The notes under the pieces are model-generated. The model worked only from the letters and a program-made list of their open reading frames with translations, made no database searches and had not been told where the DNA came from. The position numbers were made by a program, and so were the translations under genes. 64,000 bases of DNA from Enoplosus armatus (taxonomy: Eukaryota > Chordata > Actinopteri > Centrarchiformes > Enoplosidae): positions 19,319,192 through 19,383,191 of the forward strand of contig NC_092196.1 of NCBI RefSeq assembly GCF_043641665.1, read 5' to 3'. Below, piece after piece: positions 38,321 to 48,500 of the stretch (the first letter of the stretch is position 1; each line of letters begins with the position of its first letter).

Positions 38321-38761
38321 CTTGCTTTGGTCAGTTCTGTTTCTCTTTACGTTTTCTCTCGAAGTTAGAACAGTTTTGGTTATTTCACAACAGACATTTC
38401 TCTCACTGGTCTGAAGTGGGCGGGACTCATTCGGTGAAAGGTGATGTCACAAATGTTTTTGCTCCAATCAGAATTTAGCAACATTTGAATCAGATGACAG
38501 ATTTGTTCCTTTGGCTTGTCAGACCACTGTCAATCAAATCTGACCAAACCGCACCCTCAGAGTCCTAAAAAATAAAGATTAACTGAGTTTTTGTTGTGTT
38601 AACCTATTTATAAATAATAATAAATAAAAACTAACTGTTAGAGTTGTTTATTTAGTCATGAATATTTAATGTCACTGATGAGGGCCAACAAGTGGCAGCT
38701 TCCTCAGCTCTGACCAGGTTTCTATCACTTTATCTGAATTTGGAATTTACTGCCAAGGGAA

Positions 38762-38777
38762 GGGGGGGGGGGGGGGG
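38762..38777 (+). repeat. Poly-G tract (16 G)
   Basis: An uninterrupted run of 16 G preceded by AAGGGA. It can form a G-quadruplex, and its length is prone to error in sequencing. Confidence 0.9.
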
Positions 38778-39519
38778 CAGCAACTGATAATCCCAAATAT
38801 CCAAAAATATCTTCTAATGAAACTTCTGATTTCCCAGATGCTGTGTCAGTGCTCTGCACCTGCTTTTGCCATGTTTCCTTATGGAGAATGCATGTGTGGG
38901 CTTTAAATACCTTAATTACTATCCAAATATATCCAGTGCCAAGATTATGCAACAAAATATAGTAATTTTCACATTGTGGGAAACCTTTAAAGTGCTTCTG
39001 TGGAAAACAAATATACTATAAATATCATATATATTTTACTCTGTGTGATAAATCACAACATCTGAGGCTATTTAAGGACAATTTTTCCTCTCTCAAGCCC
39101 TACCCACGGTACTGATCACACTGTGCACCTGGGGCAGATGCAAGTCTTCCCCTAGGAATGAGCCGGTGTTGTTTCTGGTATTCCCACCAGCAGGTAACCA
39201 GGCATCACCTCAACCAACCAATCAGCAGACTAAAGTTATCAGCACCCCATTCACCTGAGTTCACCTGTTATGACCATTTCTCTGCAGACTGCTTAGTCCT
39301 GAGAATATCTGCTTCAGAGACATAAGCAGTGAACTGAAGCGAGAGTATTTGAGTTAAGTGTATAAAGTTAGCTTAAAGTTCTTAGGTCTTCGGTTATTAT
39401 ATTTGACAAGAACCTCCTGTGTTAAATCCTGATTGTCTGACTATTGATTTAAAGGCTTAAGTGTCACTTCACTTGTGCTCTTCTTCTCTATGGTTACAGC
39501 CACAGCTTTGTACACACTG

Positions 39520-39665
39520 GTGCTTTAAGCTAAATGCAAACATCAGCATGCTTACTTGCTCACAATGGCCAAGTTAACCTGCTGATGTTACCCAGGTATA
39601 ATGAGGATCACCAAATGTACCAAATGCAAATAATAATATTTCAGTATGGACCAAAGTGATGGACC
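39520..39665 (-). repeat. GGTCCAGACTGAAATATCT-type dispersed repeat, fragment, reverse
   Basis: CAGCATGCTTACTTGCTCAC and ATGGACCAAAGTGATGGACC are the reverse of family words in copies 2 and 4. Confidence 0.5.
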
Positions 39666-40589
39666 AACCTGCATTGCAGAACAACAGAACTCGAACACTG
39701 GTGAAAGTCCTATGTTTGATCCATCCAGTTTCTGTTTATACTACATCACCTGGCTTCCTAAAGCCGGCGGCTGTCAATAACCACCCTCGGTCAACGCTCA
39801 ACACTTGCCGCCTGCAGAGGCAAATCCCGAAGAGAGCACCGTAAATATATTGTGAATAATTGTAAGGTCCCAGGGAAAGTTTTTGGAGCCACTGACGAGA
39901 CACCTTTGTGATATGTTTTATGTGACTAGCTGTACGTTTCAACGCTGGAGAAGGAGCAAAATGTATGCATGACAATACGTATCAAAACATGAATCCTGTC
40001 ACCACTGTGCCTACATTCTCCTGCTGTAAATAGATCAGCATTTGTTACCTGAAGGTCTCTAATCTGACAAGGTAGCATGTCATGTTACTATGGCAACTGA
40101 ATAAAACACCAGGACCTTGAATGAGAGGCTAAAGAGGAGTGCTACAAACCAAAGTTTCACCTGAGGAAATGTGTCAGGTGTTGGCATGTGGGACGAGAAT
40201 GGGGAAGGCAGGTTGCTATTGTTGGAGCCTAATGACAAATCAAAACACTTAGTACACTTGTTTGTGCAAGCGGAGAGATTCTAAATGCCAGAAATTGGGA
40301 TGGATGGCGCCTCGATAACCACCAACATCAAGGACAATTTTCCCTCTCCTCCGTCTCACTTTGTGCACCTGCGATTTATGCAGCGGGTGCAGAGTTAATG
40401 CTTATTGCTTGTGACTTGCTGCTGATGTGTGGGACTGTCAACACAACAGCTGCTGAAGCCCACTTTTGAAGCAATTACGTCTGCTTTGACTGTTGTAAGG
40501 CTGATAGAGAGTGGAGCAGCATACTAACCAATTTAAGTTTCTTAAACGTCTCCTTCAAACGCTCCCAACACACTAGAAAAGCTACGCGG

Positions 40590-40675
40590 CTGTGTCGTTT
40601 ACAGTTGCTTTGTGTCTCTTTGCTGTCTATTTGTGTCTCTTTATAGTTGTTTTGACTCTGTTTGTTGTTGTTTGA
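40590..40675 (-). repeat. AAAGAGAC-type degenerate minisatellite, copy 2
   Basis: On the plus strand the units read TTGCTTTGTGTCTCTTTGCT and ATTTGTGTCTCTTTATAGTT, the reverse complement of the array at 26.4 kb. Confidence 0.65.
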
Positions 40676-41278
40676 TTGACTTTCACACAAGAAATGTTGA
40701 TAGTTGCTTCAAACAGAGGCTCTGGTGACGCTCTGATCACAACCTATCCTTCTAATTATGAAATTATGGGAACAATGTATTCCTCATTATGGACAAAATA
40801 ATAGAATGATAGAGGCCATTACTGGAGGATAAAAGCAGCGCAGACAGAACAGGCTACAGCTGGTATTTTACCTTGTCTTATAAACCATGCTCCTGATGAT
40901 TGACAGATGGAGAAATGGGTCTAATTTGGCAAGGATCAACTCAGAACAATCCAGCTGAGAATTATTATTATTATTCATTCTGCTTGGCCTATTCATGTCG
41001 GTACTGAAATTGTTTTTTTTAAAGTGAGGAATCTAATTTGACTTCTTTTTTCCTCACACATAAATATTCATATACTTCAGTGGTGTCCATCAAAACCAGA
41101 CAGTTCACTCTTCAATCAAGCATTTATTCTAAACAAAGAAACACATTCGAACTTACAGTAAGTGACCTTTGGTTCAACTGGAAAGTCTCAGCGTGATACA
41201 GTTGGTGATCTGTTACACAACAAACTCACATCCTCTTTAAAATACAAGTTTTAAATAAAATCTGACTCATTGCACAGA

Positions 41279-41304
<26 letters not shown>
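41279..41304 (+). repeat. (AC)n microsatellite
   Basis: About 26 bp of AC dinucleotides. Confidence 0.9.
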
Positions 41305-41309
<5 letters not shown>

Positions 41310-41524
41310 ATGACTTGCATTGTCTGAAATCTATTTAAAGTTTGTAAGTGTTTGTTAAACTTTTGATGAAAGTTGATGGGAAACTAAAAGGCAGTGAGAT
41401 GTGGATATGTAGGTTTTTCTCTTGTTTTTTTTCTTGGCTGATGTTTGAATTTGTTTAAAGCTGGTAAAAAAATATTTGTTCAATTTGTGCTCATTACTCC
41501 AAAAGTAACATTATTCTGCCCTCA

Positions 41525-41572
41525 CCTACTTTCTGGAGTACAAGTACTCTTGGTTGGGAAACACTGGTCTAG
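41525..41572 (+). repeat. Fragment of the hAT-like element end
   Basis: CTGGAGTACAAGTACTCTTG followed by GTTGGGAAACACTGG matches the right end of the element at 43.76-44.86 kb (CTGGGGTACAAGTACCCCTG, then a GTGGGTAATCACTG end). Confidence 0.5.
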
Positions 41573-41827
41573 TATTGACAGCTAGCTTAGTTAGCAGTAA
41601 AAAAAAACTGCATTAACACATCAACAATCACAAAACAGTGGTTGCTACTAGCAACAGAATGAACAGAGACCAACTGACGGAGGCAGAAAATCTTCCTTCA
41701 TTACCACATATTTTGACTCAGCACCAAATGAGCAGAAAAAAACTACAGTTTTAGGAAATAAATGACTGTCTTCAGTAGCTCTACAAATATGGTAAATATG
41801 ATAAGTGAAATGTAATAATACATTATG

Positions 41828-42126
41828 ATTTGCACCTTATAAGATAAGATAAGATAAGATAATCCTTTCTCATCTTATGAGGTGCACATCGTCACGTATT
41901 ATACCAACAGTCTCTGGGGTGTTAAGATATATGAAGCCCCACTAGGTGGGGCCTCATATTTAGAAATGAAAGAAGCCCCGTTCTGTTCGAGTTTTACCAG
42001 TACAGTGGTACTGTCTCATCACTGTAGTAACCAAATTACCAGATCACTGTGGTAAAACAGTATGTGCTACAATATCACATACTGTTTTACCACAGTAGCA
42101 TATTGGAAAAATGGTGAATACCATTA
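41828..42126. repeat. Nest of consecutive inverted repeats upstream of cyth4
   Basis: Five hairpins lie in about 300 bp: 41832-41843 with 41874-41885 (11 of 12 bp); 41929-41942 with 41946-41959 (13 of 14); 41998-42003 with 42008-42013 (6 of 6); 42046-42066 with 42076-42096 (perfect 21 bp, 9-nt loop); 42110-42115 with 42120-42125 (6 of 6). The second and fourth are the strongest. An AGATA pentamer array (41842-41862) sits in the loop of the first. There is no ORF. It may be a palindromic transposon relic, a structured RNA or a promoter-distal element; the sequence does not decide. Confidence 0.7.
41842..41862 (+). repeat. (AGATA)n pentamer array with four GATAA words
   Basis: AGATAAGATAAGATAAGATA then A. 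It gives four GATAA (GATA-factor-like) cores about 690 bp upstream of the cyth4 ATG. Followed by ATCCTTTCT, it also resembles the tail of fish LINE relics that read GATAAGATAATCCTTTATT, so it may have arrived as a retroelement tail. Confidence 0.7.
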
Positions 42127-42439
42127 CATGTCATGCTGCCTAATTTAAGTAGAAAAATTAAATGTGGCTCCTATTGTGTGCCGCCATATTTTTTCCATTT
42201 ATTCTATTCATTTGTAAGGCACAGTATTAGTAGTTGTAGTTGTTTTTGTAGTATTTGTAATAATGGATGTGTAATAATAGTAGTGTGTTGCGTAGCTGTA
42301 GGGTATGAATGACTTTTCTGTTTCTTAAAGAAATGTCCACATGTTCCCAAATGTCCACATGAACAGACTGCATGTCAACATTTTGGCATGCGCGTCATGA
42401 GAAATGTTGTAAGACACCGACACTGTGAACCCAGAGTCT

Positions 42440-42547
42440 CCTCAGTGTCTCAGGCTCTCAGAATGGCAGCGCCAGCCCTTTTTTTCACTCAGTTGACACT
42501 CAGTCTGTTTCCTGTACAGCCGTCAAACGCTCTGCACCATCAACAAC
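42440..42547 (+). promoter_or_regulatory. cyth4: cyth4 5' flank / 5' UTR
   Basis: Sequence before the chosen ATG. A good acceptor-like motif (gtctgtttcctgtacag) ends at 42519, so a further upstream noncoding exon is possible. An upstream ATG at 42463 (ATGGCAGCGCC) is out of frame with the coding start. No clear TATA box is seen. Confidence 0.35.
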
Positions 42548-45500
42548 ATGGCTATACGCAGGAAAGACAGCTTCCTCTGGGGGAAAGGTACGCTATTATT
42601 CTTTTTAATCATTACTTTATATTATTATAAAGAATACCGAGGTTGTGGTGAGATGATTTAGAGTATTCTTAGTCAAACTTTTCAGTGATGTTGACTTAAA
42701 TCTAGGTTTTGTTCAAAACCTACACATAACACGTATTTGAGTTGTATTATTCAACTTTTGTATCATTTCATACCTGTGATGCACAATAATTTGTTTACCC
42801 ATCCACAAATTCAGATGAATTGTCCTTTAATGGCCACAATTCACTCAAAGAATCAACCTGATTCATTAAAAAGAGGAAGCTGCTATTTTCAGTCCCTTTT
42901 GTCTCTCTCATTCATTGACCACTTCTCTAACTAAGGTGAAAGATAAAGTTGTGATGCATGCTGGTCTGTGCGAGCGAGCGTATGCGTGAGGAAGGTTGTC
43001 AAGACTGTCCACAGTGCTGCATGTCTATTGACTGTTTCATCTAGTGTATGCCACCATCCTGAACTGTACTTGTCTCAGTGCTGAGGCTTGTTGTCGCCCC
43101 ACAGTTCCACTGAAACTTACCCCAGGAGAGAGGATGCAGGGTGAAACCATCAAGATTCACAAGTTTGAGCTGCTGGATGACATTCAGGTACTGTGGTGAA
43201 TATATCCTTCCAAGGTCTTACATTAAAGCACCTCATTATTCTTTTCTATGCACCCACTCCTTTGCAACCTCAGCAGAGCTTTTTCACAGCACACAAAGGC
43301 ATTTTATTCACCAACTTTTAATTGAGATATCAAGGATTTTAAGGTCATGTACCATTGAGTCTACTGGTATTTGTGATGTAATAGCAAACCTTGGTCCCCA
43401 GCTTCACCACTCTCTTTCTGAACTCCCTCTCAGAAGCTGAGGTTGGAGATCCACAGCCCTGAACTGAAGGAGCAGAAGTGAGTATGAGCACATTGGAGCA
43501 GCTCTCCTCTGAGTCAGCACGGCCTCTTCCACTCATTCAAGTGACACTTTGATACAGTTTACTCCCACACCACGTACAATGCTCAGTTTGACAAAGTCAT
43601 GCAAGCGGCTTTAATGTGATTTTTATTTGTGTTAGTCAGGTGTCAGAATAGTTTCCATTAGGTGCTGCCTCTGCAGTTGAAAGTGTTATTGAATCTGCCA
43701 CTCAAACCTTTTGACCTGATGTTTTAAACCTTTTTTTTTTTTCATGAAAATACTTCTCATGCAATGGTTCCCAGCCTTTTCTGTGCCCCCACAGCCCTGT
43801 CAGATGAATTCAAGTACCCTTTCATTCAGCCATTTAGTTCAACCATTTAAACCAACTATTTAAACTGTTTATCCTTTTAGCTAACAGTTATCCATTACTT
43901 TTAGCTAACTATGTCAACTGTTTATCCTTTTAGCTAACAGTTATCCATTACTTTTAGCTAACTATGTCAACTGTTTATCCTTTTAGCTAACAGTTATCCA
44001 TTACTTTTAGCTGTTTCAATCGTTTATCCATTACTTTTAGCTAACAGTTATCATTACTTTTAGCTAACTGTTTCAATCGTTTATCCATTACTTTTAGCTA
44101 ACTATGTCAACAGTTTATCCATCACTTTTAGCTAACTATGTCAACTGTTTATCCTTTTAGCTAACAGTTATCCATTACTTTTAGCTGTTTCAATCGTTTA
44201 TCCATTACTTTTAGCTAACTATGTCAACAGTTTTCCATTACTTTTAGCTAACTGTTTCAATCGTTTATCCATTACTTTTAGCTAACTATGTCAACAGTTT
44301 ATCCATCACTTTTAGCTAACTATTTCAACTGTTTATCCTTTTAGCTAACAGTTATCCATTACTTTTAGCTGTTTCAATCATTTATCCATCACTTTTAGCT
44401 AACTATGTCAACAGTTTTCCATTACTTTTAGCTAACTGTTTCAATCGTTTATCCATTACTTTTAGCTAACAGTTATCATTATTTTTAGCTAACTGTTTCA
44501 ATCGTTTATCCATTACTTTTAGCTAACAGTTATCATTACTTTTAGCTAACTGTTTCAATCGTTTATCCATTACTTTTAGCTAACAGTTATCATTACTTTT
44601 AGCTAACAGTTATCATTACTTTTAGCTAACAGTTATCCATTACTCTTAGCTAACTGTTTCAACTTCTCTGCTTGCTTGCTAACTAGTTTTCACGCACACT
44701 ACACAAGGTCTTACAGCTGACTCGTGTGGATATATTTGTTATTCAAAGTGTAATTAATTTGTTTTCAAATTAGTTGAGCTATGCAAAATCTTTCCACATA
44801 CCCCCAAGCAAGTACATTAGCACCCCCTGGGGTACAAGTACCCCTGGTGGGTAATCACTGACATACAGTCTAGATTTATGGAGGAGAAAGAGTGGTCATG
44901 CTGGGTTGTACTGCAGCTCTGAGCGTAACAAAATACAGTTACTGAGCACTGTGACAGAAATGGGAAAGAAAATGATCTTGACGTTTTGAGAATGTGTGCA
45001 TGTGGCTGGCGAAATAGATATTTAGACTTCCTGTTGCTTTTGTCGCTGCTTTCAGAGGGTGATAATAACATGTATGACACTGCATTTCAGTATAACTGCA
45101 TTACTGGCATGATAACCACAGTTTCTCAGTATTGCTGCCCACAACTCAAAACCCCAACACCCACCACTTGAAAATAAAGCCTCACGAATCATGGAGGACA
45201 TGTTCTGAGAAGTTTATTTTAGTGATTAATTGATAGACATACCAAATATTTTTTGGTTAAATGTGAAAATGTGCTGTTTTTCTTTACATCATAGCATTGG
45301 CACTTGAATAATTAGGATTTTAAACGGCTGGCCAGGTAAAATAATTCATCTGATGGCATCATTTCGAGTTTCAGTAACTTTTTTGAAGGTTTTGAGTTTG
45401 ACTTTTCTTTATTGTTGCGTGTTATGCATATAAATATACCCAACCAGTTAATGCCCTGTAAACTAGATCGAGAATGCAGTGCATAGAGAACACTAATTTC

Positions 45501-48500
45501 ACACAGGAAAAAGCTAAATACACAGTTTATATATGTAGTATATAAGTATAAATATAATATACAAGAAAATATCAAGAGTTTATCTAGTCAAAGTAAATAG
45601 TCCAGCTTGCTTTCGTCATAGTTTTTGAAACAAACAATGAAACAAGATATCTAATTTTGAACATCTATATTTGTCATTTAATTTGTTATTGTAAAAAAAG
45701 TATATATTTTAGTTTATAATGAAAACTGTCTTTTGTTGCAGTAAAAATGTTGTGAGGAACAGGAGATTCTTACGTGGGAAAAAGAAATTCAACATGGACC
45801 CCAAAAAGGTGAGTTTATATTGTATTTTTGTGGGGAAAAGAGAATTTAATGATTATAGATCATCTATATGATTTCTTTCTCTCTGGAGGTATTAGATTTT
45901 GTGGGAGTGTCTTAAAGCTGTAGTCGGCAGGGCATTATTGTCATTTACCTGCTACATAAAGTGTTTGTGCAGCCTCACCTGACCAACACACAGCCTGTAT
46001 ACCTGAACACAGAGTACACAGAGCTGTCATAGAGATACAGAACATCATCTTTTGTTCTGACATGCTACATGCCATTTAATTGAAACACAATGTCACTGTG
46101 AGTCGCAATAAAGGTACCGCAGGTGAGATTCTACTTTCACTCACTTCAGCTCTCTGGATCTGAAGGTCAACAGCCAGACGACAGCAAAGGTAACTCCACA
46201 AGGAGCGGATGTGGATTTGAGTGAAGTGAGTGTGATGTGCAGAAGTGCAAACTGTGCACAGACACAGGCGATGATTGAAAAGCGAGAAAAACCACATCCT
46301 GTTCCCTTAAGTAGGGCAGAGGCGCCACTTCAGGGAACCACAGCGACCTCCGTCTTTTCGTTTCTTCCTCTCTGCGTCCCTCGGCCTGCGACTGCTCTGC
46401 GCTCAGGCCTGAGGACATGTACGAGTGGGAGGATGAGAAGTTTTAAGACTTCTTGGGTTAAGGGTGTCTTTAAGTGCAATTGATTTGAAGAACTACTCAG
46501 CAGGAGTACGCACTCAGAAGAAAGGGTCGTATTTTGAAAATTTGGCTCTGAACACCCTTTGAGATTTACAGACAGCAGCATGAAATATTCATTCAACCTT
46601 TCTCATCTTCTGCTCTGGTGATTAATGACAACAGTGACTCAAAAGGAGAAAACTTTCTTTGATTATCAACCCAGCGAGTTGATAAGAATTTAAACACAAG
46701 TTTTGGCCGACATTTAACATGAAAGCTTTGCTGTGGTACTTATTTCCTGTCCTGTTACACACATATATAACCTTTGATTAAATGACATTTAAACTCTTCT
46801 CCGTTTCAAGCCAAATGTGCCGATTGCACTCAGTTTCTGTGTGGAAACATGGACATTACTGATTACATGCTCCTCGTTTCCAAATACTTTTCATATAAAT
46901 CTTACTTCCCACACCTGCCTTGCTTCAGGGTGTCCATTACCTGGTTGAAAATAACCTGCTGGAACGGGGAGCAGAGTCGGTGGCCGAGTTTCTTTACAAA
47001 GAGGAGGGACTGAACAAGACGGCCATCGGCAACTTCTTGGGCGAAAGGTATAGTTCACATATAAGTGATTTGGAAAATAACATCAAGGCTGATATATACT
47101 CGCTCAGAACAATAGCCAGCTACCTGGGAGGTGGGATGAGAAGCTGATCGTCATAGAGAGGCGGGAATAAATCAGAATTCATTGGTACAAAAGAAAGAAA
47201 GAAGTACTCAGACCTTTTACTTCAGTAAAAGTACCAATACAACAATGTAAAAATACTAATTTACAAGTAAAAGTCATTCAAAATGCCACTTAGTAAGTGT
47301 ACAGCAGTATTATCAGCAAAATATACTTAAAGTATCAAAGTAAAAGTACTCATTCTACTATGACTGCTATATTATTATGATATTATTAATTGTTAATACT
47401 GGCCCCTCCAAAGGGTCACCACATAAATCTGAGGGGTCGTGAATTGATTAATGGGAGAGGAAAGAAGAAGAAGCTAAGTTCTGATACACAAATTCGTGTT
47501 CATTTTCTAAATTTTTCTCTTTTTTGTGAAATGTTGGATAATTTGAAAAGCTGTTTATCTCGACGAACCAACTAAGAAAAAGAGAGAATTTAGTCAAAAT
47601 GGAGAGAAAGCAACTGCCAGACACTTCTGTTCTGAGAGATTATATATTGGCCTTTAGTTTTATAATGTACCTCACATTTTCAATTTGGTGATTTTAGGAT
47701 TATTTTCATCATCTCCAATTATTTTGATTTTCACACAGGGAGGAAATGCACCTGGAGACGCTGAAAGCCTTTGTGGGTCTGCATGAATTCTCAGACCTGA
47801 ATCTGGTGCAGGCGCTGAGGTTTGTGTCACAAAATAACCTCTGCATGCAAGCAACGGTTAAAGTCAGCATGAAATGTTGCAGCAGTTTTACCTTTAGTCT
47901 TGTTTTGTTTTTTGTTTCTGAAGTCTTCCTCCTTCTTACCAGCATGTGCTTGACATTGTGTGTGTGTTTTTCTTACACCTCTGCCGTCTTGCAGGCAGTT
48001 TCTATGGAGCTTTCGTCTCCCGGGAGAAGCTCAGAAGATTGACAGGATGATGGAGGCGTTTGCAACTCGCTACTGTGACTGTAACCCAGGGGTCTTCCAA
48101 TCCACAGGTACGAACACAAAGAGGCTTTCTCTCGCCTGATTCACTTTCTCAGGCAGTCCAATTAAAAAGTTTCATTACTGTTTCACTAATTTCATAGATT
48201 TAAAAAAGAAAGCTCTACCAGACAAGTTATCCTCTGTTAAGAAGAATCAATCAAACATGAGAGAAACCGCAGTGACATTATATCTCCCCCTCACTGATCA
48301 GAGTAAACAGATTCTTCACTATAAGTGTTTTTGCTCAGGCAGCATTCACAGAAACCTATTATTTTTAATGGGTGCCATTTATACAGCTGAAGCAGTGATA
48401 ATGATGCACAGCTGAAGAAAACTAACTGTAGTTTTCTGCATAATGTTTGTGTGTATACGTGTGTTTGTGTTGTGTGTAACAGACACATGCTACATCCTGT

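Larger units (their letters stand above)
27351..42440. other. Gene-free interval between the candidate sstr3 promoter and cyth4
   Basis: About 15 kb with no coding exon that I recognise. In particular there is no small-GTPase exon, although RAC2 lies between SSTR3 and CYTH4 in human. The interval contains repeats listed separately (27.77, 28.14, 30.7, 32.2-33.0, 34.5, 36.3, 38.0, 39.5, 40.6, 41.3, 41.8 kb), a poly-G tract and microsatellites. Stretches such as 35.3-36.1 kb look repeat-poor; I see nothing definite in them. Confidence 0.65.

Noticed and set aside
43840..44665. Regular repeats with spacer-like text, superficially CRISPR-like
   Set aside because: Units vary in length and sequence, spacers are themselves repeat variants, and the array lies in a vertebrate intron. 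It is a minisatellite.
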